Assembly: GCA_014526335.1 (NCBI GenBank)
Contig: JACTAT010000016.1
Coordinates: 5,511,346-5,575,345, forward strand
Source of the DNA: Chrysaora quinquecirrha
Taxonomy: Eukaryota; Cnidaria; Scyphozoa; Semaeostomeae; Pelagiidae
Direction: 5' to 3'
DNA length: 64,000 nt
Below are positions 9,861 to 21,010 of this stretch, piece after piece (within the stretch, counting starts at the first letter, position 1; each line of letters starts with the position of its first letter). Under the pieces are notes generated by a model, which was not told the origin of the DNA, made no database searches, and worked only from the letters and a program-made list of their open reading frames with translations. The translations under genes and the position numbers were made by a program.

Positions 9861-11382
9861 TTGAACTGTTCGCTAGTGTCCAGATTGGCGAAAGAAGGAG
9901 TGTGGATTAAAGGTAGAATTAATAATGTTGTTTCTGATATTTTTGTTGACACTGGCGCTAAGTATACGTTAATTGATTTTGATTTTTGGAAAAGTATAAA
10001 TTGTGGTAATGATTTTGATGAATCTTGTTTATGTTTAGTAGGAGCTGGCGGAAGGAAGTTGTCTGTCGTTGGCGAAACGAAAGTCTGGCTTGAAATTGGT
10101 GGTAAGAATTTCGATTTGCCTGTTGTTGTAATTGACGATTTTAAATTTGATTTGTTGATGGGTGATGACTTTTTGAGAAGTAAGCATGCTGTTATTGATT
10201 ATGGCGGGAAAATGTTAAGGATTGATGATGTTTGTGTTGATTTTGAGCCGTTACCGTCTGAATGTTTTGCTGTTTTGAGGTCTATTGTAGAATTACCTGT
10301 TGGAGTGCCTGTTCGTGTTCGGGCAGAGTTATTGGGGAATCATTGTGGATTGGCTTTGTTTGGGGAGAGGCAGTTAGTGAAAACTGATGAGCGTGTCATT
10401 GTTGCTCCCGTGGTTACTGAAGCTGATGATTCTAATAATTCTGTCTGGATAGAGTTATCTAACACAACTCGTAGCAAGCTTTCTCTGCAGCCTGGTACAA
10501 AAGTGATGAGTCTAAAGCCATTCGTTTCTGAAGTGAATGCTGTTCATGATGAGCGAGCTGATGGAAACATTGCAGAAATGCCCATAGAAGACCTCAAGAT
10601 CAGTCATCTTTCAGAAGATCAACAATCAGAACTTCTCAGCGTCTTAAGAAAACATCACGTGTGGCCGAAATCTGACCAATTGGGAAAAACTCACCTTGTC
10701 CAGCATCCAATCGATGTTCAGGGAGCTCAACCAATCAGACAAAGACCGTATCGTGTTCCTGAGACAAAGAGAGAACAGATTGCTAAAGAAGTACAGAAGA
10801 TGCTCATCTCAAGCATTATTCAGCCCTCAGCAAGCCCCTGGAGCAGCCCGGTACTCCTGTTGGAAAAACCGAATGGAGAATTCAGATTTTGCGTGGATTA
10901 TCGTCGATTGAACGCAGAAACGAAGAAAGACGCATATCCATTACCCAGAATAGACGAAACGCTGGATGCTTTGGGAAATGCTGCTTGGTTCACGACACTA
11001 GATCTCCAATCCGGATTTTGGCAAATTCCAGTGAAACCTGAAGACCGAGAGAAGACCGCATTTGTTACCCAGAATGGCCATTATGAATTTTGTGAGTTTG
11101 GAGTTCGCAAATGCTCCAGCAACCTTTCAAAGATTGATGGATCTTGTCCTGTCTGGATTACACTGGACTCACTGCCTTGTCTATTTGGATGACATCATTG
11201 TGTTTGCACCAACCGAAGAAGAACACCTGAAACGTCTTGATCTTGTGTTGGGGAGGATGGCGAAAGCAAAGCTGACTCTGAAGACCTCGAAATGTCAATG
11301 GTTGAAGAATTCTGTTAAGTTTTTGGGACACATTGTTTCAAAAGAAGGAGTCGCTGTGGACCCACAAAAGTTCAAGCCGTAG
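9861..11382 (+). pseudogene. pol: Gypsy pol, protease and reverse transcriptase (frameshifted)
   Basis: The first frame (9861-11192) has an aspartic-protease active site D-T-G-A at residues 30-33. An RT region follows, with the TLDLQSGFWQIPV motif near 11,005-11,040. Near 11,100 the frame is lost, and RT resumes one frame over (11062-11382). That part contains NAPATFQRLMD and the catalytic YLDD motif (about 11,180). An in-frame TAG at 11,380 ends it inside the RT thumb region (KFLGHIVSKEGV). A base loss at the frame junction is the simplest explanation. The copy cannot make a full polyprotein, and no repaired sequence is proposed. Confidence 0.9.
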
Positions 11383-11384
11383 AA

Positions 11385-12656
11385 AGAAGCCTTAGGTATT
11401 GTATGGTCATTTAAACATTTTACCCTTATCTTTATGGACGTCATTTTGTCATTGATACTGATCATAGACCTTTGAAATGGTTAAAAACTATGAACGCTCC
11501 CAATAACTTGTTAGCTTTATGGATTAGTAAAATTCAGGCCTTCAACTTTGAAGTTACTCATCGCCCTAGTAGACTACACAGCAACACTGATACACTGTTC
11601 AGATATCAGCAAACAGAAAAATCAAATGTGATGGAAATTTTTGAAAATAAATATAGTGAAGTTCAAGCAGATGATAGCTACACTGGTGTGCGGGTCAGAC
11701 TCCTGAAGAAGAAAACAAAGCCCTCAGATAAGCAGACTAGCAGCAAAGATGGAAAAAGAAAAAGATTGATATTTCCTTGACGATGATGGTTTGTTTCAAG
11801 ATGTTTATCAAAAGCTGGCAAGACAAGAAATCAGTTTGTCATTCCCAAGACGATGGTTTGGCAGTTGTTGGTGATATTTCATGATAATCGAATGTCATCA
11901 CATCCTGGTTTCTTTCGAATGTACAGAAAAAACTAGGAGAGTTACTTTTGGCCAACTATGAAGACCGATATCAAGCGAAATGTGAAGCACTGCTCTGATT
12001 GGTGAAAATGTATGCGTCTAAAAACCCTCCACTTGGGACGAATATCTCGATGCAGTTACTTTTGCGTATCGGAGTACTCCTCACTCTGTTACTCAACAAA
12101 CGCCTGCTTTCCTGATGTTCGGTAGAGAACTGAATTCACCATTAGATATGAGACCTCCGACTAGAATATATTCCGAAGATTACGTCAAAATCATGCAGAA
12201 TGAACGACAGCAAGCATACGAACTCGTTAAAGACTTAGTTTCAAAAGAACAAAAAGGCAAAACTGCATCATGACAAGAATATAAAAGAAATCAATGTAAA
12301 TATTGGAGATAAGGTATGGTTACGTGACTTTGTTATTAAAAAGAATACTTCTAAGAAATTTCATCAACCTTGGACAGGACCTTTCGAAATTGTAAAAATT
12401 ATTGGAAGAAACAATGTTGATTTAAAATTGAATGAAAAAAAGATAAAAAGAGTTAATATGGAACAAATAAAACTTGCTAATGAAATTGATGGAAATCCAG
12501 ATGAAATCACTCGTGTTCATGATAAGTTGCGTTCAAGACTTCCAGGTCAGAGACTAGTAACAAGGTACTTTGTTGAGTTTTGTGATGGGCATACACAATG
12601 GGTCGATTCCGCGTTTGTTCCTGATAAACTGCTAGAAGACTTTGATGCAAGAAAAT
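11385..12656 (+). pseudogene. Gypsy pol remnants: RNase H end, integrase ends, GPY/F domain
   Basis: The sequence resumes at the end of RNase H (DTDHRPLKWL, about 11,450-11,480), so the RT thumb and most of RNase H are deleted. 11,830-11,990 reads as a damaged H2C2 zinc-binding module of integrase. The DDE catalytic core is missing. From about 12,020 the C-terminal integrase part appears (FAYRSTPHSVTQQTPAF, 12,060-12,110). A GPY/F-like segment with WTGPFEIVKI follows (about 12,370), ending in an open frame to 12,658. Several stops and shifts separate these pieces. Confidence 0.85.
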
Positions 12657-12776
12657 GAACATTTGGACGTTTAAATAAAATATAAACTGCTTTTAATTAT
12701 GATTAATATTTTGCTTTATGATTAAGATTAATATGGTATTTTATCTTCGATAATAATTAATCTTAGGGGGGAGGTA

Positions 12777-13309
12777 TGTCACAGATCCCTTAGATTAGGC
12801 CCGTTGGGTTGGGTGTGGTCAAGTTTCTAGATTGTTCGCGTATAGTTACTTTAGTTAATGCTTATTCGTTAGATTCATTATTTTCCCGTGGGAAAGTATT
12901 TTCTTCGTTAAACTTAGAATTTCCTTGTTGTCTTCATCTTATTAATTTCATCTGTTTTATAGTGTTTAGGAATTTTCCCACACTATTTAGGGGTACTTGG
13001 GGACAGATTAACCCTAGGAGCGCAGTAGTAATAGGTTTACAAACGTTTGCAAGTTATTTTAGTTTTGATAGATTACATATTTTGTTACATTAATTTTGGA
13101 CACAGTTTTACATAAATACGCCCCTTTTAGTTTACTAAGTTAGTTGTTCTTGGGCTCAGATCAAGGTATGTGATAAGAAGATATTTTAGGTTAGTATAAG
13201 GGCCTATGCATGTCTTCGTGTTGAAGTATTGTTTCTGTGTGTTTATGTGATTATATCTTTTGAAAACCTTGCTATTGTCTCGTCTTTTTTCTGAAAATTG
13301 ACTGTGACA
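12777..13309 (+). repeat. Gypsy 3' LTR
   Basis: 533 bp, 99.6% identical to the 5' LTR by direct reading. It is preceded by the purine-rich tract TTAGGGGGGAGGTA and followed by target duplicate AATC. Confidence 0.97.
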
Positions 13310-13631
13310 AATCATTGAGTGGAACACTTTGCACGCACTGGATGTGCCTTTGGGCGTTTTTGGTTATGACGATGTTAGAGTGGGCGCTATGGTTGGGGCG
13401 TTGCCACATTTGGGTTTTTGCGATTGTGGTATGAAGACTTTACTTTTGAAAGAAGTTGCTGAGAACAATGAGGACAGTGTAACAGTGATGTATTTATTAC
13501 AACCTTTGCTTCTTCATGTTCCTTAGCTTTAAGATTTAGCGACTTTTTCGATTTTTATATTTTCTTTTATCCAGTATTTTAATGCAGAGGACATTCGAAA
13601 TGAACAGAATCAAGTTCTAAAGGGAGGGGAT
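13310..13631 (+). other. 3' internal region of the TRIM
   Basis: It lies between the gypsy insertion and the TRIM 3' LTR. A 65-codon open frame (13329-13526) has no recognised motif and may be a leftover of a coding ancestor. The region ends in AAAGGGAGGGGATGG, a polypurine tract immediately before TGTAACG, the LTR start. Confidence 0.65.
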
Positions 13632-15421
13632 GGTGTAACGTGTTAAGTTTAACTTGTAGTCTTGTTAATTACTGTCTCTGTCATGTTGTTCTTAATCCTG
13701 TAGTGTAAAGTTATGTTTCCGTACAATGTGTAATGTTGAGTGACAATGATGTAAACCAGTTTCCGTGTTCTTGTATTTTATGTGATTCATTTTGGCCATT
13801 TGTATTTACCGGCATTGGAACTGTGGCATCGGCATTGGAACCGGCATTGGCAATGGAATTGGCGCCATTTTTATATCTAAGTCAGAATGCAAACACAACT
13901 TACCAGGGGGGTTGCATAAAAGATTTTAGCTCCAAATCCTTCTCAATTGTGTTGCTTTTTTACTTCCATTTTTAGTTTTTTGGCTTTTCGAATGTGCTAA
14001 GGTATCACAATTCCCCTTTAATTCTTCACTGGGTTTCATTTGGTTTACTTATTAGCCTATTCAAAACAATATTAGAACACAATATGCAGAGTTTCCTATA
14101 AAATTGAACAAGAACAGAGCAAGACAAACTTGAACTTATAAGGTACAAACACTTAAAGTGCTATTTTTCATTTCAATTCAAAACCTTTTTTTGAAACTTG
14201 TTGTGTTTTGGTAAAAAAGTGATGTCTTGGCATCGGTCTTGGCATGTCAACGGAATATAAATGTCTGGAAGAAAGTACAAGCACTTCCGTTGAAGCATCC
14301 CATAGGGGTTTGTTTAAGTATGCAGCACTTTCGTTTTCCATTCCTACTTCCTATTCCGTGAGCCGATTGAAATTTTGTGACAAGCAGACAAATTGGAAAG
14401 CCACAAACAGTCAAATACGATCGATAAATGTATTGGGAACACCATTCAGATAGAATTACTATGCTTCCAGTATTAGAAAACTCTATACTTTAGAAAACTC
14501 TTAAAAAACTTTCAGCACTCAAAATTTGCAATTTTAAGAAGCTTTCAGTATTGGACCAATTTGTTAGTTTGTTATAACAAAATAGTAATTTCTTATAAGA
14601 AAATTAGTGTATTCTGTCCAAAAATTTTCTCACAGCAATCCATTTGAAACTCTCACTGCTTTTACGATTTAACATTATGTATTATCGTTCGTTGGCATTT
14701 GTTGGTTATGTTGAAATAAAAACTAAAGCAAGAAAGAACGTTCAATTTATTGAGTCGTGACTCTTCTTTACTTTCGTGACAGATCCCGTTTGTGCGCTCC
14801 ATGCTCTGTCCTTTTTAGGTCCAGTTTATTCCTGTTATAAATTTTGAGATCTGTGAATGAAAGATCTTGTTCTGTGCTCGCTCGGATCGTAGTGCTCCCA
14901 CGATGTCGTGAACAGGAGCTCTGAGCTAGTTTAATTTCATTTTGTCAAGTGTACGTGTACTCATGCCAGAAAAATAGTAAATGAAACAGGTCATATGAAG
15001 CATTTTTCTGCCTTGTTCTGCCCGCCCTTCCCGCAACATTGCTCCCTTGGATATCCCATCACATTCGAAAGCCAAAAAACTAAAAACGGAAGTAAAAAAG
15101 CAACGCAATTGAGAAGGATTTGGAGCTAAAATCTTTTATGCATCCCCCCTAGTAAGTTGTGTTTGCATTCTGACTTAGATATAAAAATGGCGCCAATTCC
15201 ATTGCCAATGCCGGTTCCAATGCCGATGCCACAGTTCCAATGCCGGTAAATACAAATGGCCATTCATTTTAGTTTTCTAGTTAGTCTGGGTTTTGAGTTC
15301 AATCAGATAAGATCCATAAAAGTTACAGAGTTGTATTGTTTCTTAGGGGCTAGGCCTTTGGCCTATGCCCTTAGGGTGTTTCTTGATGACCGCCATAAAA
15401 GAAGAACCCCATGTACGCTAC
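13632..15421 (+). repeat. TRIM 3' LTR, split by a DNA transposon
   Basis: It starts TGTAACG right after the purine tract and ends GCTACA. The last 140 bp match the 5' LTR remnant. Positions 13785-15270 are the inserted element plus one target copy. The intact LTR is about 313 bp. Confidence 0.8.
13794..15261. mobile_element. MULE-like non-autonomous element, long TIRs
   Basis: Perfectly paired ends GGCCATTTGTATTTACCGG. The inverted repeats extend about 206 bp (13794-13999 and 15056-15261) with only a few mismatches. They are flanked by a 9-bp direct duplication ATTCATTTT (13785-13793, 15262-15270). Long TIRs and 9-bp target duplications are features of Mutator-like elements; the family assignment is inference because there is no transposase ORF. 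The TIR holds a reiterated CCGGCATTGGAA motif near its outer end. The 1.05-kb interior has no recognisable gene. Confidence 0.85.
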
Positions 15422-15894
15422 ATCTTTGCTGAACATAATGTGTCTGTGTGGAGTATTCAGGTCTATTAAGCTGCTAACACTTCAAAGTTACCCCCAGTTC
15501 TTGATTGTTGAAAATGAGTCTTAAAACCCTGTTTAGAACTGCACACCCTAACATTTGCCAACATGAAACGGACACAGACAGGACAGGGACCCCACACACC
15601 CACGTTCATTTATCGTTTTGCAATCAAAACGGCTGATAAGACTGCGGACGGCGCGGACTTATAGACTTCGTGTTGCTTACCACAACTTTTTTAGGATTCA
15701 CGATTTTCCATGCTACTTGGCTATTGCTTGTCCTTCAATTTGATACGTCGTTGAATCCTCAGGACTGTCTTAGTACGTTACGTGACAAGAATTCCATGTT
15801 TTGACTAGAACTATTTAGACGACAAGGACAGGCTGCGCATGCGTGCGTGGCTATTCAGGAGAATACCAAAGCGAATTAGAAACGACTAACTTTA

Positions 15895-16030
15895 AAACAC
15901 GGAATGACGAAATAACGGAACGACAGAAGGACGGAATGACAAAAGGGAGAACGATGGAATGACGGAACATCAGAGTGATAGAATGACGGAATTACTGAGG
16001 GACGGAATGATTGAATGACAGAAAGATGGA
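15895..16030 (+). repeat. Degenerate short-period array, GGAATGAC-like
   Basis: Repeated GGAATGAC/GGAACGAC/AGAATGAC strings 8-18 bp apart. The unit resembles the ATGGAATGAC decamer of the foldback element at 29,119, but no inverted partner was found nearby. Confidence 0.6.
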
Positions 16031-16235
16031 AAATTATGATATAAAAAAATTATTATTGGATTTTTGAACATACAGTACAGTAAAGACAATAGGCTATCTA
16101 AAATGCAAAAAGATTAAAAAATAAATCTATTAAACATTTTCACTTTATTGTGTTACAGCTTCATTTCACGCATTTGTGAGCGCAGTTCTCTGTGTTGAAG
16201 GTCAGTTTGAAACGAATTATATTTTGTTTTTCAAC

Positions 16236-17210
16236 CTAATCCATATAAGGGATGTTTTCCGGCCCCCTCCCCCTCGAGGTTTATTGTTCATCAACTTTCA
16301 GCTTAGTAAATGAAGAGCTTAAACCAGGCTGACTTTTTATATTTATTTATTACCAAACTTCTGACGAAAAGATTTGATCATATAGAGATACATAGTCACG
16401 TGATATATATCACAAAAAATGAATGACATTCAAATATCTTATCAGGCTTGACATACAGTATTGTATGAATTGTTTCAAAATGTCAATTTTTGCTTTCTCC
16501 ATACGTCAGAGTCCAAATAAATTTGTATCGTAAAATATATGTATCCCAATAGAGGCATTTAATATTACTTTGTAAAAACACCTCAAATCGAAGATTTTAA
16601 ATATTTAACTTTGATGTTTAAAATTTTCAAGCCTATAACAAAATAAACACTCAGATGGTATCATGCAAACATAATTTGCTATTTTCCAGTAAATGGTCCT
16701 TTAACCGCGCGGGGGGGTACTTGACATAGTTTGGGTACGAGTATGTGACGCCCATATAGATGTATTTTTGGCCTTAACCAGACCCCCATAAAAAAGGGTG
16801 GGGAATTGCAGAACACTCAAAACTTTGACTTTTTTTCGGTCAGAAAAGTGATAAAATCGCACCGCAGATGATCTAGTACAATTACAAGCAATATTAACGC
16901 CTAGTAAGTCTTATTACACTCAGATTGTATTTGCAACTTTCGATTTCTCATGCTGCAAAGTTTTACTCGTAAAATAGGTTCTGTTTTTGCATAGGTCTAT
17001 TTTTTAAGTGGGTGGGTTTGCACAATCAGGGGGAACATCCCCATCCATTCATACATCAGGTACCCCTTCCAGGATTTAAAACAATTTTTCGCAACATTCT
17101 GAGCAATTTTTTGACAAAGTTTGTTCAGGTTAGCTATAATGATGGTTTTGCTATTTGTGACGTCATTGTGACGTCTGAATAGAAGAGGGACCACCAAAAC
17201 CTAGCATTTG
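16236..17210. mobile_element. TTAA-type MITE family A, diverged copy
   Basis: It starts CCTAATCCATATAAGGGATG and follows the same order of blocks as 24,113-24,854. Shared blocks are the TTTTCC...CCCCTCCCC hairpin, the TTATTGTTCATCA stretch and, near the end, GTGACGTC...AATAGAAGAGGG. The ends are eroded and the TTAA is mutated to TCAA on the left. No ORF. Confidence 0.55.
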
Positions 17211-17515
17211 CTGATGTTCTAGGAAGGTGAAGATGGAATGGTATTTTAGCGCCAGTCGCTCCGACCTCAGTAGTAGGTTAACTAATCGAGACCTCGGCCC
17301 AGGGCCTCCGACGAAGGGGGGGGGGGCCGGGGGGGCCTTGGCCCCCCCACTACTTTTTTTCGAAGTATGCCTTTATGAAATTAGTTTCGAACTATTTTAA
17401 TGCCTTAGACTAGTATCACAGAGTAAAGGAGAGGAGTGAAAGGGGGTGATGGCGTACTCAGGGTATTGTTTAGTAGGGCTGTGAAATTTCTAACAACCTC
17501 AAGTATTTTGTTTTA

Positions 17516-18098
17516 CAGTTGACATCCGCTATCTCGAACTCTGAAGGGAAACTGGAATTTGTTCGAAATAGCGAATGTTCGAGATAACGGATGCCCCATC
17601 TAAATATAAAAAATTATAGTTTTTAAGTCTGAAAGGAACCCCGATTAACATGCAGGGTTACTGGCCCCATATTTCATCAAACAAGTCAGGTATTTTTTAC
17701 ATAGGAGTCAAAGCTCATCTGCTTTCATCCCTACTATTGGTGAAATTGAGATAATGGCGATGCAGCACATCTCGAAAGAGAACAGCTTCATCTATTTTAT
17801 ACATGGACAGCATATCACTTAGCTGCTGCCAATCCCGCTAGGCGAACTTATACATATTTTCAGCTTGTGTCTTTATCCAGTTCAGCAGAAAATTTGGCAA
17901 AGTTCGAGATAAAGAGCAGGTTTTCCTCCATGGGAAATCGAAAATGGTTCGAGACAGCGAATGTTCGAGATAACAGGGTTCGAGATAGCGGATGATTTTT
18001 CTATACAAATCCTTATACCAAAACGAGGGAAAATGGAAAATCGTTCAAGATAGCGAATGTTCGAGACAGCGGGCAGTCGAGATAGCGGATGTCAACTG
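17516..18098. mobile_element. pogo/Tigger-type MITE
   Basis: The termini CAGTTGACATCCGCTATCTC are inverted and flanked by TA on both sides (17514-17515, 18099-18100). CAGTTGAC ends with TA duplication are typical of pogo/Tigger-group mariner elements. The 583-bp interior repeats GTTCGAGATA/GCGAATGTTCGAGA several times near each end. No ORF. It is nested in the hAT-like element 17300-19491. Confidence 0.85.
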
Positions 18099-18191
18099 TA
18101 CTTTACCCTTTGTTGAGAGAATGGTATAGTATTTAGTTATGGAAGTGCCTATCACACTTTGTGACAAGTGTTACATATTTCATTTTTCATG

Positions 18192-18970
18192 CAGGGCCGT
18201 CCCGACAAAAGTTTTCAAGGGGGGGTGTGACCGTCTCGATTTGCTGACTAGAGTCGAACTGAAAAAAATCTTTCTAGGCATCCTCAAATCGGCTTACGAG
18301 AGTGCTTAAGTTTTGATGGGCGCGAGTAAAACGGGCATTGTGTTAGAACATGCGCCGAAGGCGCACGCCACTAGGGGGCTCCGGGGGCATGCTCCCCCGA
18401 AAATTTTGGAAAAACCTGAAGCTAGAATCGCTCTAACGGCCCTTTCGGAACTCTTAAAAATGCAGTTTTCTTGAACTCTATCGTGGAATTCGTACAGAAT
18501 TTTTATGGTCTTTGAGTGGCACAAAACTTCAAAATTGTAGTAAAAAACCGAAACTTCTTTGAACATCTAAATTCTAAACGAATCCAAAAGATTGACAAAC
18601 ATTATTGCTTGCTATAGAGTCTAATTGATACTACATCACAGTACAATGAATACATCTATAGATTTGTTGCTCTGGTGCATCGTGGCCGGTGAACCGCCGA
18701 AAATGGAAAAATATGGAATATTCTGGAAAATTTTGATTGTATAACTTCGTTGGTCGACCCTCCCTTGTCAAGCAAAGACGCTCCATGCTTTTGCAGTAGT
18801 TTTGTTTTATTTCCCATTGTTTTTTACTTAGCCTTTACTCTGTATCAATGATTCAGCAATGCATAAAAGAGTGATTTCGCCGACCGAAACTACCGATTTG
18901 CCGACTGGTCCTTTTTCCAGGGGGGGGGGGGTGTCGCACCCCCAACACCCCCAATGTAGGGACGGCCCTG
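18192..18970. mobile_element. hAT MITE with 8-bp target duplication
   Basis: Inverted ends CAGGGCCGTCCCGAC / GTAGGGACGGCCCTG and a perfect 8-bp duplication TTTTCATG on both sides (18184-18191, 18971-18978). At 779 bp it is non-autonomous. Its interior has the GC-rich CTCCGGGGGCATGCTCC-type hairpins common in hAT MITEs. It is nested within the older hAT-like element. Confidence 0.92.
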
Positions 18971-19509
18971 TTTTCATGTTATTTGAGAATGTCATCATCG
19001 TCTTGAACTGCTTAAATTTGCATTTTAGTTTGACTGAGTAACTAAAACTGAAGCCAGCCATATTTTCAAGAAACAAAAATGTTAAGTCCAGTTAAAAAGA
19101 CACATTTTGTTGTAGGGAAAAATGATGTTTCGGTAAACGTAAACACAATTCATTCAAATTCAGCGCTTGCTGACTGTCATTTTCTGCTAATGGGTGGATA
19201 TTCGGGGGCTGTATGTCTATTTGTGGTGTTTTTTTTATAGCGCACAAGGAGAATTTTCAGCATCCTAAGCCATTTTAAGGCCTCAAATATGACAAAATCT
19301 CGTGAGCTTCAGGGCTCCCTTGGGACCCCTGCCAGGGCTCTGCCCTGGACCCGCTGGGGGGCTTGCAGCGCCCCCAGACCCCCAGCTGTTTAGGGCAATG
19401 ACCTTACGGTCATTGCGTGCGACTCTACATAATTGGTATTTTTTTATGAAAGTTTGGCCCCCCCACTTTTTAGATCCCGTCGGAGGCCCTGCGGCCTGTG
19501 ACACTACCG

Positions 19510-19600
19510 TGGCTGGGCTAGAACCCTTACCTACCACACTGAGCACCTTACACAACGAGTCAGCTTGATTACACTACGACGCCACCTCACCTTCTACCGT
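19510..19600 (-). repeat. Possible tRNA-like / SINE head
   Basis: The minus strand reads TAGTGTAATCAAGC (weak A box) and, about 50 bases on, GGGTTCTAGCCC (weak B box). There is no good clover-leaf and no clear body. It may be a degraded SINE abutting the hAT right end. Confidence 0.25.
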
Positions 19601-19796
19601 TTTTGCTAGGGACCTTTACCGATGTCAGTTCGCGACAAAATACAACATAAATTGTAATAGCAAAATTGAACCAAAGTTTCAAACTGCAACTCTTCATAAA
19701 TCGTCAAATTACAACTTCATACACAAACGGCTACTCGGCTTGGAATTTACAGCTAATACAACGGCATATAACGACAAATATAACGGCTTTAACGGC

Positions 19797-20170
19797 TTAA
19801 CCCTATCTGGACCGGGCTTTTTTGAGCATCCTCAGACCGGAGGGGGGCTAAACTAGCCCCCCCTTATATCTCGCATCTGGTAAGAGCGAGAAAGATGAAA
19901 TTTGGCCAAAATATCATTGTACTCATATTATTTGGAACAGCAAGGTTTTGTTGATATCCAATGCATTATGACGTCATAATGACGTAATAATCACTTTTTC
20001 ACTTTTTGCAATTTCTACCTTTACCTTGAATAATTTGACTGATAATCACTACTAAACAATTGGAAAACCCATTTTGACTGTTTTAATCACACCTAAACAC
20101 ATTTTGCTACATTTTTGAAAAATTTCCTATTTTTCTGTAGAAAACCTGCGCATGCGCAGTAAAAAATTGA
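19797..20170. mobile_element. TTAA-family MITE, left end
   Basis: TTAA then CCCTATCTGGACCGGGC, a C/G homopolymer hairpin, and a TGACGTCATAATGACGTAA palindrome inside. It has the same start as 3562. The right end was not located. Confidence 0.4.
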
Positions 20171-20596
20171 AATTATTTTTGTTCATATGGGTTTCTTGAA
20201 GTAGCTTCTGATGGAAAAGTATAAGTATGTCACCAATACACTGATAGTTGCGACGACAAATTTAATTAACATCATTAGAGCGTCAGAAATGATAAATAAT
20301 GCTGATATCAGCAGTATTCTAAAAATAGAATCCAAATGCATTTCACAAAAACAGTGTTTATTATCTGGTGTCATCTGATATTGGTTTGCCATTGCCCAAG
20401 TTTCATGAAGATATCAATTTCATCAAAGAAATTAGACTGAATTTCGTTGGTCCTATAGTGACAATTTTCAACATGGTTGATATGGTGACGGTTCATTAGT
20501 AACCATGGAATCTACCACATCACAAGGTCTGCAGATAATTTTTAGGAAAAGTCAAGAACATTCAAACACCCTTCTTTGGCGCATTTTGAGTTCCGC

Positions 20597-21010
20597 GGCT
20601 ACACGTTTTCACCTGTTCTGGCGATGCGAAACTTCTGAAAATGTCCTGAGAAATCTTGAGGTGGCTACACGCAACGACAAAAATGCTGTGACAGAAGTTC
20701 TGCAACACTCGACTTTCGTGATAAGAAGAATGGGTCCTAGAAAATTTCGAGGAAAAGGCGCAAAAAATGCAACGTGTTGCATCGCCAATTCAAATAAACC
20801 GGCTGCGACATTACTGGCGACAAGCAAAAACATTTCGCGAAACGCTCAACCAAATCAATGTTCCGCAACCGTAGTTTCTTAAGGTCACAGAACATTTTGT
20901 TTGAAAATCTATCTCTGGCTACACGTGCAATTCTTAGTTTTTCCGGCTGCGGCGACAATTTCTGAACATTTTCTGTCGCCATTTCAAGCAAAAAGGTGCA
21001 CGTGTAGCCC
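20597..21010. mobile_element. Possible MITE with GGCTACACG ends
   Basis: It is bounded by inverted GGCTACACG / CGTGTAGCC and contains two further internal copies of GGCTACACG. The short ORFs on both strands are mirror images of the inverted organisation. No target duplication is seen, so the element limits are tentative. Confidence 0.35.

Larger units (their letters stand above)
8220..13309 (+). mobile_element. Ty3/gypsy retrotransposon, young but with defective pol
   Basis: Full structure: 5' LTR, PBS, gag, pol remnants, purine tract (TTAGGGGGGAGG, 12763-12774), 3' LTR. It is flanked by a 4-bp duplication AATC (8216-8219 and 13310-13313). Gag is intact. Pol has a frame break near 11,100, a stop at 11,380, a deletion from the end of RT into RNase H, and loss of the integrase catalytic core. 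The two LTRs differ at only two of 533 positions, so insertion is recent relative to the decay. The copy may have been reverse-transcribed from an already defective template and moved in trans. Confidence 0.95.
7760..15421 (+). mobile_element. TRIM-like LTR element, host of two nested insertions
   Basis: A short LTR element whose parts are now far apart. The 5' LTR survives only as its last ~141 bp (7760-7900). It is followed by a primer-binding site at 7905-7922 and ~300 bp of leader. After the gypsy insertion (8220-13309) come about 318 bp of 3' internal sequence, a purine tract (AAAGGGAGGGGA, 13619-13630) and the 3' LTR (13632-15421). The 3' LTR is itself split by the element at 13794-15261. 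Without inserts the LTR is about 313 bp and the internal region about 640 bp, with no gag or pol, which fits a TRIM/LARD-type non-autonomous element. The LTR ends are TG...CA type (TGTAACG...GCTACA). Confidence 0.8.
17300..19491. mobile_element. hAT-like element carrying two nested insertions
   Basis: The ends are inverted CAGGGCCTCCGACG (17300) and CGTCGGAGGCCCTG (19478-19491). Next to both are G/C homopolymer blocks and the phrase GGCCCCCCCACT. After removing the inserts at 17516-18098 and 18192-18970, about 820 bp remain, with no transposase. CAGGG termini are typical of hAT elements. A clear 8-bp target duplication is not visible, perhaps because the flanks are eroded. Confidence 0.7.
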
